Shown: piece after piece, positions 25,364 to 33,610 of the stretch
Layout: each line of letters starts with the position of its first letter
How positions within the stretch are numbered: the first letter of the stretch is position 1
Assembly: GCF_017114825.1 (NCBI RefSeq)
Contig: NZ_JADEVO010000021.1
Span: 31,131 to 95,130, forward strand
Length of the DNA: 64,000 nt
Direction: 5' to 3'
From: Pseudomonas gregormendelii
GTDB taxonomy: Bacteria > Pseudomonadota > Gammaproteobacteria > Pseudomonadales > Pseudomonadaceae
Notes under the pieces: model-generated
Told to the model about the DNA's origin: nothing
The model's input: the letters and a program-made list of their open reading frames with translations, nothing else
The model's database searches: none
Translations under genes and position numbers: made by a program

Positions 25364-25834
25364 TCACCGCAACACGGGCAAACTGGTCGTCGACTTGATC
25401 TCCGATAACGCCACAATCGAGTTCACCTCCTGAATCCCCGGCACCATCGACAACTTCTCGAAGAAAAACCGCTCATACGCCTCGATGTCCGCCGTGACGA
25501 TCCGCAACAAAAAATCCACCGAACCCATCAGTACATAACACTCCAGCACCTCGGGGAAACCGCGAATCGCCTCGGTGAATTCGGTGAAGTTCGAGCGCCC
25601 ATGGGCGTTGAGTTTGATCTCGGCGAAAATCTGTGTGTTCAGCCCGATTTTTTTGCGATCCAGCAGCGTCACCTGGCCGCGAATGATCCCCTCCTCTTTC
25701 ATCCGCTGGATACGCCGCCAGCAGGGCGACTGCGACAATCCCACCTGCTCGGCGATCTGCGCACTGGAGAGCGAAGCATCTTCCTGCAGCAGGGCAAGAA
25801 TCTTGCGGTCGTAGCCATCCAGATCACTGTGCAT
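25364..25834 (-). CDS. Lrp/AsnC family transcriptional regulator
   Basis: This 156-residue regulator has an N-terminal winged helix-turn-helix (LDGYDRKILALLQEDASLSS and QIAEQVGLSQSPCWRRIQRM) and a C-terminal RAM ligand-sensing domain (QIFAEIKLNAHGR, then VLECYVLMGSVDFLLRIV). The ATG at 25834 gives the standard length; a longer frame adds 18 residues with no support. Lrp proteins form oligomers that respond to amino acids. The divergent gene at 25962 encodes a small protein with a fold like the RAM/ACT type and shares the 127-base intergenic region, so it is the likeliest direct target. Confidence 0.93.
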   Translation of the reverse strand: MHSDLDGYDRKILALLQEDASLSSAQIAEQVGLSQSPCWRRIQRMKEEGIIRGQVTLLDRKKIGLNTQIFAEIKLNAHGRSNFTEFTEAIRGFPEVLECYVLMGSVDFLLRIVTADIEAYERFFFEKLSMVPGIQEVNSIVALSEIKSTTSLPVLR

Positions 25835-25961
25835 AAATAAACCCGCTAACCCTATTAAATTGAATTGTACGATTCGAAGAATCGCCAAATAGGTCCATCA
25901 TAGATAAGAAATACCCGGCTTCGAATGTAAAAATTCCTCCATTGATCCTGGAGCCTGCCCC

Positions 25962-26300
25962 ATGCCTCACCTCGAAGCCGTAAAAAGTCCCCACTTGCGC
26001 CCCGATGTCTGGAACGTCCGTACCGCCCATTGCCGCGTGCACTACCAGTTGCTGGCCGAGGCCGAACCCGACCTGCTGTGTCGCGCGCTCAATCTGTTTG
26101 CCCTGCAATGCCTCACCCCGCACCAGGTCAATGTGCAGCGCAGCGACGATTTGTTGTCGATGGATATCGTCATTGATTGCTTGAGCTGGCATCGTGCCGA
26201 GGTGATAGCGGAAAAATTGCGTAATCTGATCAGCGTCTGCTCGGTCGATCTGCAAAACGCCGATTCCTCCTGGAATATCGCGGCTCAAGCGACAGGCTGA
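25962..26300 (+). CDS. Small ACT-like protein of unknown function
   Basis: This protein of 112 residues has GGAG 8 bases before the ATG. I do not recognise a named family. The pattern of predicted strands and helices is beta-alpha-beta-beta-alpha-beta: HCRVHYQLLAE, PDLLCRALNLFALQ, HQVNVQRSDDLLSMDIVID, SWHRAEVIAEKLRNL, ISVCSVDLQN. That is the arrangement of ACT domains that bind amino acids in regulatory subunits. It stands divergent from an Lrp-family regulator, whose sensor domain has a similar fold. There are no membrane segments and no signal peptide. A role in sensing or binding an amino acid is inference only. Confidence 0.75.
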   Translation: MPHLEAVKSPHLRPDVWNVRTAHCRVHYQLLAEAEPDLLCRALNLFALQCLTPHQVNVQRSDDLLSMDIVIDCLSWHRAEVIAEKLRNLISVCSVDLQNADSSWNIAAQATG

Positions 26301-26390
26301 AACCCCTCGATACGGCTTCGTCGGGTAGTGGCCCAACGATTGGCGGCTGCGCGTCTATCCTTTGCGCACTGTTGTTCATGAGGAGCCCGC

Positions 26391-28175
26391 ATGTCCGTTC
26401 AACTCGCCATTCAGGACCGCTGGCTGGATCTCAATGATTTGCTGCGCGAACTGGTCGCCCAAGGTTTTATCAGCCAGGACTCGGCCGAACTCGCACTCAA
26501 TGCCAGGCGGCGCCACGCGGCTAATGGCCAACTGCACCCACTGGAGTTCATCGCCGGCCAGCATCTCGATGACCTCAGCCGCCCCGGCAAACATCTCGAC
26601 CTGGAAAGCCTGACCCTGTGGCTGTCGCAGCAGGCCGGCCAACCCTACCTGCGCATCGATCCGCTGAAGATCAATGTTGCGGCCATCACGCCGCTGATGT
26701 CCTACGCGTTCGCCCAGCGCCACAAGATTCTTGCCGTCTCGGTCGACCGCGACGCCGTTACCGTGGCCAGCGCCCAGCCGTACGTCAACGGCTGGGAAGC
26801 CGACCTGACCCATGTCCTGAAGCTGCCGATCAAACGGGTGGTGGCCAACCCGGTGGACATCCAGCGCTTCAGCGTGGAGTTTTTCCGCCTGGCCAAATCA
26901 GTCAGCGGCGCGACCACCGGTGATCAGCAGATCAATTCCATGGGCAACTTCGAACAGTTGCTCAACCTCGGCGCCAGCGACCAGGAACCGGACGCCAACG
27001 ACGCGCACATCGTCAACATCGTCGACTGGCTGTTCCAGTACGCCTTCCAGCAGCGCGCCAGCGATATTCATATCGAGCCGCGGCGTGAGCAGGGCACCGT
27101 GCGCTTTCGCATCGACGGTGTGCTGCACAACGTCTATCAATTTCCGCCGCAGGTGACCATGGCAATCGTCAGCCGCCTGAAAAGCCTGGGCCGGATGAAC
27201 GTTGCGGAAAAACGCAAACCCCAGGACGGCCGAGTGAAAACCAAGACCCCGGATGGGGGTGAGGTCGAGCTGCGCCTGTCGACGTTGCCGACGGCGTTCG
27301 GCGAAAAAATGGTCATGCGGATTTTCGACCCGGAAGTGCTGCTCAAGGACTTCGATCAGCTGGGTTTTTCCGCCGAAGACCTGCGCCGCTGGCAGGACAT
27401 GACCCGCCAGCCCAACGGCATCATCCTGGTCACCGGGCCGACCGGTTCCGGCAAGACCACCACGCTCTATACCACCCTCAAGAAGCTGGCGACGCCCGAG
27501 GTTAACCTGTGCACCATCGAGGACCCGATCGAAATGGTCGAGCCGGCGTTCAACCAGATGCAGGTCCAGCACAACATCGACCTGACCTTTGCCGCCGGCG
27601 TGCGCGCGCTGATGAGGCAAGACCCGGACATCATCATGATTGGCGAGATCCGCGACCTCGAGACCGCTGAAATGGCGATCCAGGCGGCGCTCACCGGCCA
27701 CCTTGTGCTGTCGACGCTGCATACCAACGATGCACCCAGTGCCATCAGCCGCCTGCTGGAACTGGGCGTGCCGCACTACCTGATCAAGGCCACGGTGCTC
27801 GGCGTCATGGCCCAGCGCCTGGTACGCACCCTTTGTCCGCATTGCAAGGCGCCGCTGGCCCTGGGCGAAGAAGACTGGCAAACACTGACCAGACCATGGC
27901 AGGCACCGCTGCCAGGTAACGCACAGCGCGCCATCGGTTGCCTGGAGTGTCGTGACACCGGCTACCGCGGACGTGCGGGCGTGTATGAAATCATGCAGCT
28001 GACCGACGGAATCAAGGCGCTGATCAGTCCCGATACCGACTTGCTGGCGGTGCGCAGGCAGGCCTTCAAGGAAGGCATGCGCAGCCTGCGATTATCCGGG
28101 GCACAGAAGGTCGCGGCGGGGCTGACGACCATCGAAGAGGTGCTGCGGGTCACGCCACAGAGCGAGCAGAAGTAA
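26391..28175 (+). CDS. GspE/PilB-type secretion ATPase, isolated
   Basis: This 594-residue hexameric ATPase belongs to the type II secretion/type IV pilus group. An N-terminal GspE domain (about residues 60-160) is followed by the ATPase core: Asp box DIHIEP at 225-230, Walker A GPTGSGKT at 349-356, Walker B DPDIIMIGEIRD at 411-422, His box GHLVLSTLHTNDA at 436-448, and a zinc site with CPHC at 482-485 and CLEC at 517-520. All catalytic residues are present. GAGGAGCCCGC precedes the ATG. No pilin, pilin-like or secretin gene lies nearby, so it must serve a machine encoded elsewhere or have another role. A gene of this type stands at the same place in P. aeruginosa. Confidence 0.93.
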   Translation: MSVQLAIQDRWLDLNDLLRELVAQGFISQDSAELALNARRRHAANGQLHPLEFIAGQHLDDLSRPGKHLDLESLTLWLSQQAGQPYLRIDPLKINVAAITPLMSYAFAQRHKILAVSVDRDAVTVASAQPYVNGWEADLTHVLKLPIKRVVANPVDIQRFSVEFFRLAKSVSGATTGDQQINSMGNFEQLLNLGASDQEPDANDAHIVNIVDWLFQYAFQQRASDIHIEPRREQGTVRFRIDGVLHNVYQFPPQVTMAIVSRLKSLGRMNVAEKRKPQDGRVKTKTPDGGEVELRLSTLPTAFGEKMVMRIFDPEVLLKDFDQLGFSAEDLRRWQDMTRQPNGIILVTGPTGSGKTTTLYTTLKKLATPEVNLCTIEDPIEMVEPAFNQMQVQHNIDLTFAAGVRALMRQDPDIIMIGEIRDLETAEMAIQAALTGHLVLSTLHTNDAPSAISRLLELGVPHYLIKATVLGVMAQRLVRTLCPHCKAPLALGEEDWQTLTRPWQAPLPGNAQRAIGCLECRDTGYRGRAGVYEIMQLTDGIKALISPDTDLLAVRRQAFKEGMRSLRLSGAQKVAAGLTTIEEVLRVTPQSEQK

Positions 28176-28287
28176 CCCTTTTGTGTCTCTTGATGATGCG
28201 AGGGCCCGGTTCCGGTTCATATCCATGACCTGCACCGCTACACTTCTGCGGTCGAGAATTCATTGATGCACTCAACAGGGAATTGTT

Positions 28288-29208
28288 ATGCAGATCGGTA
28301 CCGTGCTCCTGCTTTTTGTCGGCCTGGTGGTCGCCATTCTTTTCATGGGTTTCAAAGTCGTGCCCCAGGGTTACCAATGGACGGTCGAACGATTCGGCCG
28401 TTACACCAACACCCTCAAGCCCGGCCTGAACATCATCATTCCGGTCATGGACCGCATCGGCCGCAAAATCAACGTGATGGAAAGCGTGCTGGATATACCG
28501 CCGCAGGAAGTCATCACCGCCGACAATGCCACGGTGCAGATCGATGCGGTGTGCTTCTTCCAGGTGGTCAATACGGCGCAGGCGGCCTATGAGGTCAACA
28601 ACCTCGAACACGCGATTCGCAACCTCCTGCAGACCAACATCCGTACCGTCCTTGGCTCCATGGAGCTGGATGCGATGCTCAGCCAGCGTGACGGGATCAA
28701 CGAAAAACTGCTGCGCACCGTCGATGAGGCGACTGCACCGTGGGGCATCAAGATCACCCGAATCGAAATCAAGGACATCAGCCCACCCGCCGACCTGATG
28801 GCCGCGATGTCCGGGCAGATGAAGGCCGAGCGGATCAAGCGCGCCCAGATCCTCGAAGCCGAAGGCCTGCGTGCCGCAGCGATCCTGACGGCCGAAGGCA
28901 AGAAGCAGGCGCAGATCCTCGAAGCCGAGGGTGGTCGCCAGGCCGCATTCCTCGAAGCGGAAGCCCGCGAGCGTCAAGCCGAAGCCGAAGCCCAGGCCAC
29001 CAAGGTGGTGTCCGAAGCGATCGCCGGCGGCAACGTGCAGGCGGTCAATTACTTCGTCGCGCAGAAGTACATCGATGCGCTGGGCAAGCTGGCCTCGGCC
29101 AACAACAGCAAAGTGATCCTGATGCCGCTTGAGGCCAGTTCGATGATCGGTGCGGTCGGTGGCATCGGCGAAATCGTCAAGGCGACGTTCGATAACAAGA
29201 AGGCCTGA
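28288..29208 (+). CDS. SPFH/band 7 membrane protein (QmcA/stomatin-like)
   Basis: This 306-residue protein has one N-terminal membrane anchor (IGTVLLLFVGLVVAILFMGF at residues 3-22) and a band 7 domain with RFGRYTNTLKPGLNIIIPVM and DIPPQEVITADNATVQIDAV. A long alanine- and glutamate-rich coiled coil follows (residues about 190-245, repeats of ILEAEG). Such proteins form ring-like assemblies in the membrane and act as scaffolds for proteases or in membrane organisation. It precedes the NfeD-family gene by 8 bases; the SPFH-NfeD pair is conserved across bacteria, and the two are expected to work together. Confidence 0.95.
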   Translation: MQIGTVLLLFVGLVVAILFMGFKVVPQGYQWTVERFGRYTNTLKPGLNIIIPVMDRIGRKINVMESVLDIPPQEVITADNATVQIDAVCFFQVVNTAQAAYEVNNLEHAIRNLLQTNIRTVLGSMELDAMLSQRDGINEKLLRTVDEATAPWGIKITRIEIKDISPPADLMAAMSGQMKAERIKRAQILEAEGLRAAAILTAEGKKQAQILEAEGGRQAAFLEAEARERQAEAEAQATKVVSEAIAGGNVQAVNYFVAQKYIDALGKLASANNSKVILMPLEASSMIGAVGGIGEIVKATFDNKKA

Positions 29209-29216
29209 GGCATACC

Positions 29217-29666
29217 ATGTGGGCATTCCTGCAAAATCTGTCGTTCTGGGACTGGCTTGCCGTCGGCACGCTGCTGCTGATTCTTGAAGTGTTCGGAGCC
29301 GGCGGCTATCTGCTGTGGATCGGCATGGCCGCCGCGGCTGTTGGCGTGCTGACCTTCCTGCTACCGGGGATGTCCTGGGAGGTGCAGTTCCTGCTGTTCG
29401 GCTTGTTCTCGATCGCCACGGCGCTGTACTGGTGGCGACGCCAGCGCAGCGCAGTACGCCAGAGTGACGAGCCGAACCTCAACTTGCGAGGGCAGGAGTT
29501 GATCGGCAGGACCTTTGTCGTGCACGAAGCGATCGTCGACGGACGCGGCAAGATCAAGGTGGCCGACGGCGTGTGGATGGCCCGCGGACCCGATGCGGCC
29601 CCCGGCAGTCGGGTGCGGGTGACGGGGCAGCAAGGGGCGATCCTGCTGGTTGAACCTACCGAGTGA
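29217..29666 (+). CDS. NfeD-family membrane protein
   Basis: This 149-residue protein has two or three membrane segments in its first 75 residues (WLAVGTLLLILEVFGAGGYL, then GMAAAAVGVLTFLLPG and VQFLLFGLFSIATALYWW). A C-terminal soluble OB-fold domain follows (RGQELIGRTFVVHEAIVDGR ... RVRVTGQQGAILLVEP). It is the short NfeD form, without the serine-protease domain of long NfeD proteins. GAGG lies upstream of the ATG, only 8 bases after the SPFH gene, so the two are one operon. Its presumed role is to partner the SPFH scaffold in membrane quality control. Confidence 0.93.
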   Translation: MWAFLQNLSFWDWLAVGTLLLILEVFGAGGYLLWIGMAAAAVGVLTFLLPGMSWEVQFLLFGLFSIATALYWWRRQRSAVRQSDEPNLNLRGQELIGRTFVVHEAIVDGRGKIKVADGVWMARGPDAAPGSRVRVTGQQGAILLVEPTE

Positions 29667-29734
29667 GCCACCACGGAACTGGATTGCCAGATTGGCGATC
29701 AAACGAGGTAGTTAATCCAGCGGAGTCACCCATC

Positions 29735-30052
29735 ATGCGTTTCAAGTTTGCTGTCGCTACCCTCGCCTTGCTGTCCCTTCCAGTCGGATCGGCGATGGCC
29801 GACAGCTTTTGGCGTAACGTCATCTCGTCCGGCGCCACCACCGGTTCGACTTACCTGACGTTCAAGGATCACAAGCTGGTTGTCGCGGCTCAAGATGACG
29901 CAGGTAGCTTCGTCGCCAGCGACGGCGGCATCCGCGGCCCGTACCTGGAAGCCGCCATGCAGAAAGTCCGCGCCGACAATCCTGGCCTGCAGGCCACGGA
30001 CATGGAACTGGCGAATGCGATTTTGGCGAAGAATGCCATTGCCTCGGAATAA
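29735..30052 (+). CDS. DUF2388-type small secreted protein
   Basis: This 105-residue protein begins with a signal peptide (MRFKFAVATLALLSLPVGSA, cleaved after AMA) and a short mature domain starting DSFWRNVISSGATTGSTYLT. The order of DSFWRNVISSGATTGSTY, LVVAAQDDAGSFVASDG and RGPYLEAAMQKVRADNPG resembles the DUF2388 proteins that occur in several copies in Pseudomonas genomes. Function is unknown. GGAG lies 9 bases before the ATG at 29735. It follows nfeD by 68 bases and ends in a terminator, so it may be the last gene of that transcript or an independent one. Confidence 0.85.
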   Translation: MRFKFAVATLALLSLPVGSAMADSFWRNVISSGATTGSTYLTFKDHKLVVAAQDDAGSFVASDGGIRGPYLEAAMQKVRADNPGLQATDMELANAILAKNAIASE

Positions 30053-30068
30053 GCCTGTTGGCTGAACA

Positions 30069-30098
30069 AAATGCCGCTCCCATGAGCGGCATTTTTTT
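30069..30098 (+). terminator. Rho-independent terminator between the DUF2388 gene and gcvP
   Basis: AAATGCCGCTC, a four-base loop and GAGCGGCATTTTTTT form an 11-bp stem with T residues. The A-run on the other side means that it can also serve gcvP transcripts arriving from the minus strand. Confidence 0.93.
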
Positions 30099-30162
30099 GC
30101 CTGACACAACCTCTGCGTCCCCCGTGACATTCCTCTGTGATGCCCCATGTGCCAAGGGTCTA

Positions 30163-33036
30163 TCAGCGGTAATCATCCACCGGCACGCACGCGCAAAACA
30201 GGTTGCGGTCGCCGTACACATTGTCCACCCGATTCACCGCCGGCCAGTATTTGTGCGCCTTGGTATGGGCATCCGGCGTCACCGCCTGCTCGATACTATA
30301 GGGCCGCTCCCAAACCCCGGTGATATCGGCCAACGTATGTGGCGCGCCCTTGAGCGGGTTGTCTTCAGCTGGCCAGTTGCCGTTCTGTACCTCGGTGATT
30401 TCCGCGCGAATGCTGAGCATCGCACCGATAAAGCGGTCCAGCTCCGCTTTCGATTCGCTTTCGGTAGGCTCCACCATCAAGGTCCCGGGCACCGGAAACG
30501 ACATGGTCGGGGCATGAAAACCGTAGTCCATCAAACGCTTGGCAACGTCCTCCTCACTGATCCCGGTCAACGCTTTCAAGGGGCGCAAGTCGAGAATGCA
30601 TTCATGCGCAACCCGGTCGTTGCGCCCGGTGTAGAGCACAGGAAAAGCCCCGGACAGATGTTGTGCCAGGTAGTTGGCCGCTAAAATCGCCACCTCGCTG
30701 GCATCCGCCAACTGTGGCCCCATCATCGCGATATACATCCAGCTGATCGGCAGAATGCTCGCGCTGCCCCAGGGAGCGGCACTCACGGCGTCATTCTGTG
30801 GCAGCGGCCCGTCAATCGGCACGACGGGGTGATTGGCCACGAACGGCGCCAGGTGCGCCCGCACGCCGATCGGCCCCATGCCAGGCCCGCCCCCGCCGTG
30901 GGGAATGCAAAAGGTCTTGTGCAGGTTCATGTGCGAGACGTCCGCACCAATGTCGGCCGGGCGCGCCAGCCCGACCTGGGCGTTCAGGTTGGCGCCGTCC
31001 ATGTACACCTGGCCACCCTGGCTGTGGACAACTTCGCAGATTTCGCTGATCCCCTCCTCGTACACACCATGCGTTGAAGGATACGTCGCCATCAGGCAGG
31101 CGAGTTTGTCCCCTGCGGCGGCGGCCTTGTCTTTCAGGTCGTCGAGATCGACATTACCTGCCTCGTCGCACTCGACGATTACCACGCGCATCCCGGCCAT
31201 CTGCGCCGAAGCAGGATTGGTACCGTGGGCCGAAGAGGGAATCAGGCAGATATCCCGCGCACCCTGCTGCCGGCTCTCATGGTATTTGCGAATCGCCAGT
31301 AGCCCGGCGTATTCGCCTTGGGCACCGGAATTGGGCTGCATGCAAATAGCGTCGAATCCGGTGATCGCGCAGAGCCAGCGCTCCAGCTCCTCGATCATCA
31401 ACGTATATCCCGCCGCCTGCTCCCTCGGCACGAAGGGATGCAGGTTGGCGAACTCGGGCCAGGTGATGGGGATCATTTCACTGGTAGCGTTGAGCTTCAT
31501 GGTGCAGGAGCCCAACGGGATCATCGACTGGTTGAGCGCCAGGTCCTTGTTCTCCAGCTGCTTGAGGTAGCGCAGCATTTCGGTTTCGCTGTGATGGGCG
31601 TTAAACACTGGGTGGCGCAAGTAGGGAGAGGTCCTGAGCAGCGCCTCTGGAATACCGCTCGCCAGGGCTTGCGCGTCCATTTCCTCGACGATGAGCCCAT
31701 GATCGGCACCCAGGAACACATCGAACAATCGGGCTACGGTAGTTTCATCGCAGGTTTCGTCCAGGCTTAGACCCAGTTGCCCGCGCCCCAGGATGCGCAG
31801 GTTGATCTGCGCCGCCCGGGCGCTTTCGATGATCGCCGTCTGGGTACCGCCGACCTCCAGGGTCAGAGTGTCGAAGAAGTGCTGATTGAGACGGATGATG
31901 CCGTGGCGCTCAAGTCCCGCAGCCAGGATGCAGGTCAGGCGATGAACCCTTTGGGCGATGCGCTTGAGCCCTTCAGGCCCGTGGTAGACCGCGTAGCAGC
32001 TGGCAATGTTGGCGAGCAGGACCTGGGCGGTGCAGATGTTCGAGTTGGCCTTTTCGCGGCGAATATGTTGCTCGCGGGTCTGCAGGGCCATGCGCAAGGC
32101 GACGTTACCGCGCGCATCCTTGGACACACCAATGATGCGCCCCGGAATCGCCCGTTTGTACTCTTCGCGACTGGCAAAGAATGCCGCATGGGGCCCGCCG
32201 TAGCCCATGGGCACGCCAAATCGCTGGGACGAGCCGAACACCACGTCGGCCCCCAGTTCTCCCGGCGCTGTGAGCATCAGCAGGCTTAACAGGTCGGTCG
32301 CGACGCAGGCCAGCGCCTGCTGTGCATGCAAGTGATCAATCAGCGGGCGCAGATCGCGAATTTCGCCATGGGTGTCGGGATATTGCAGCAGCGCGCCGAA
32401 GACCTGGTGCTGCCTGAGGTTGTCCACCGAGTCGATGATCAGCTCGAAACCGAAACCTTCTGCGCGGGTCTTCACCACCGAAATAGTCTGCGGATGACAG
32501 TTTTCATCGACGAAGAACAGGTTGCTTCGCGACTTGGCCACGCGCTTGGCCAGCGCCATGGCTTCCGCCGCCGCCGTGGCTTCATCCAGCAGCGAGGCAT
32601 TGGCCAGCTCCAGCCCGGTAAGGTCGATGGTCAGCTGCTGGAAGTTCAGCAGTGCCTCCAGTCGGCCTTGGGCGATCTCGGGCTGATAAGGGGTGTAGGC
32701 GGTGTACCAACCGGGATTTTCCAGGACGTTACGCAAAATGACCGGCGGCGTGAGGGTTCCGTGATAGCCCATGCCGATCAGGCTGGTCCAGACCTGGTTT
32801 TGCCGGGCATAACCGCGCAGCTTGGCCAACGCCGCTTCTTCGTCGAGTGCGGGGGGCAGATCAAGAGCACGGTTCAGGCGAATACCCGGCGGCACCGTCT
32901 GCTCGATCAGCTCGACACGACTACCGATGCCCAGGCTGTCGAGCATGGCTTGCTGCTCGGCGGCATCGGGGCCCAGGTGCCGGCGAAGGAAGGCATTGGG
33001 GTCGCGTAACTGGCTCAGGGACGGCAACTGGGACAT
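30163..33036 (-). CDS. gcvP: Glycine dehydrogenase (decarboxylating), P protein
   Basis: This 957-residue PLP enzyme decarboxylates glycine and passes the aminomethyl group to lipoyl-GcvH. The PLP lysine is K707 in SHMNLHKTFCIPHGGGGPGM, just after the family's glycine-rich loop partner. The protein is a single chain containing both halves of the ancestral dimer (GcvPA-like 1-450, GcvPB-like 480-957). The ATG at 33036 gives the normal length; an earlier start would add residues with no family match. It is the last gene of gcvT-gcvH-gcvP, 142 bases past gcvH, with an apparent terminator in between, so it may depend on read-through or its own promoter. Confidence 0.97.
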   Translation of the reverse strand: MSQLPSLSQLRDPNAFLRRHLGPDAAEQQAMLDSLGIGSRVELIEQTVPPGIRLNRALDLPPALDEEAALAKLRGYARQNQVWTSLIGMGYHGTLTPPVILRNVLENPGWYTAYTPYQPEIAQGRLEALLNFQQLTIDLTGLELANASLLDEATAAAEAMALAKRVAKSRSNLFFVDENCHPQTISVVKTRAEGFGFELIIDSVDNLRQHQVFGALLQYPDTHGEIRDLRPLIDHLHAQQALACVATDLLSLLMLTAPGELGADVVFGSSQRFGVPMGYGGPHAAFFASREEYKRAIPGRIIGVSKDARGNVALRMALQTREQHIRREKANSNICTAQVLLANIASCYAVYHGPEGLKRIAQRVHRLTCILAAGLERHGIIRLNQHFFDTLTLEVGGTQTAIIESARAAQINLRILGRGQLGLSLDETCDETTVARLFDVFLGADHGLIVEEMDAQALASGIPEALLRTSPYLRHPVFNAHHSETEMLRYLKQLENKDLALNQSMIPLGSCTMKLNATSEMIPITWPEFANLHPFVPREQAAGYTLMIEELERWLCAITGFDAICMQPNSGAQGEYAGLLAIRKYHESRQQGARDICLIPSSAHGTNPASAQMAGMRVVIVECDEAGNVDLDDLKDKAAAAGDKLACLMATYPSTHGVYEEGISEICEVVHSQGGQVYMDGANLNAQVGLARPADIGADVSHMNLHKTFCIPHGGGGPGMGPIGVRAHLAPFVANHPVVPIDGPLPQNDAVSAAPWGSASILPISWMYIAMMGPQLADASEVAILAANYLAQHLSGAFPVLYTGRNDRVAHECILDLRPLKALTGISEEDVAKRLMDYGFHAPTMSFPVPGTLMVEPTESESKAELDRFIGAMLSIRAEITEVQNGNWPAEDNPLKGAPHTLADITGVWERPYSIEQAVTPDAHTKAHKYWPAVNRVDNVYGDRNLFCACVPVDDYR

Positions 33037-33132
33037 GACGGGCTCTCTCTTGAGTGGCGCTCGGCGTCGATGTAACACGGTCAAACCAGCATAGCAGGCA
33101 CCGTCGCGGTGCCCGCGAAGATCAAAAGATCG

Positions 33133-33160
33133 AAAAAAAGCCCCGACAGGTCGGGGCTTT
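33133..33160 (-). terminator. Hairpin terminator between gcvH and gcvP
   Basis: On the minus strand AAAGCCCCGACCTGTCGGGG followed by CTTTTTTT is a strong stem and T-run, 18 bases past gcvH. It would limit transcription into gcvP. Confidence 0.9.
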
Positions 33161-33177
33161 GGGGTGGTGCTGAACGC

Positions 33178-33561
33178 TTACTCGCCGATAGCGGCTTTGT
33201 AGGCGCCGGCATCGAGCAGCTTGTCCAGGTCAGCCACGTTGCTTGGCTTGAGCTTGAAGATCCAAGCGCCGTACGGGTCGGTGTTGAGCAACTCGGGCGA
33301 ACCGCCCAGCTCTTCGTTGACTGCAATCACTTCACCGGCAATCGGGGAATAGATGTCCGAAGCGGCCTTCACCGACTCGACTACGCCCGCCTGATCTTCA
33401 GCGGCGAAGACTTTACCGACTTCAGTCAGCTCGACGAACACTACGTCACCCAGGGCTTCCTGAGCGTGGTCGCTGATGCCCACGGTAACGGTGCCATCGG
33501 CTTCAAGACGGGCCCATTCGTGACTTTCGGCAAAACGCAGGTCGGCAGGGATATTGCTCAT
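33178..33561 (-). CDS. gcvH: Glycine cleavage system H protein
   Basis: This 127-residue lipoyl carrier shuttles the aminomethyl intermediate between GcvP, GcvT and the dihydrolipoyl dehydrogenase. The lipoylated lysine is K65 in GVVESVKAASDIYSP, with the usual ExV(E)SVKA context. CGAGGACACAGAA precedes the ATG. It lies 49 bases after gcvT. The word ATATTTATT is found in that gap. Confidence 0.97.
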   Translation of the reverse strand: MSNIPADLRFAESHEWARLEADGTVTVGISDHAQEALGDVVFVELTEVGKVFAAEDQAGVVESVKAASDIYSPIAGEVIAVNEELGGSPELLNTDPYGAWIFKLKPSNVADLDKLLDAGAYKAAIGE

Positions 33562-33610
33562 TTCTGTGTCCTCGGGAATAAATATCAGCGGTCAGTGCCC
33601 GCCAAAAAAG

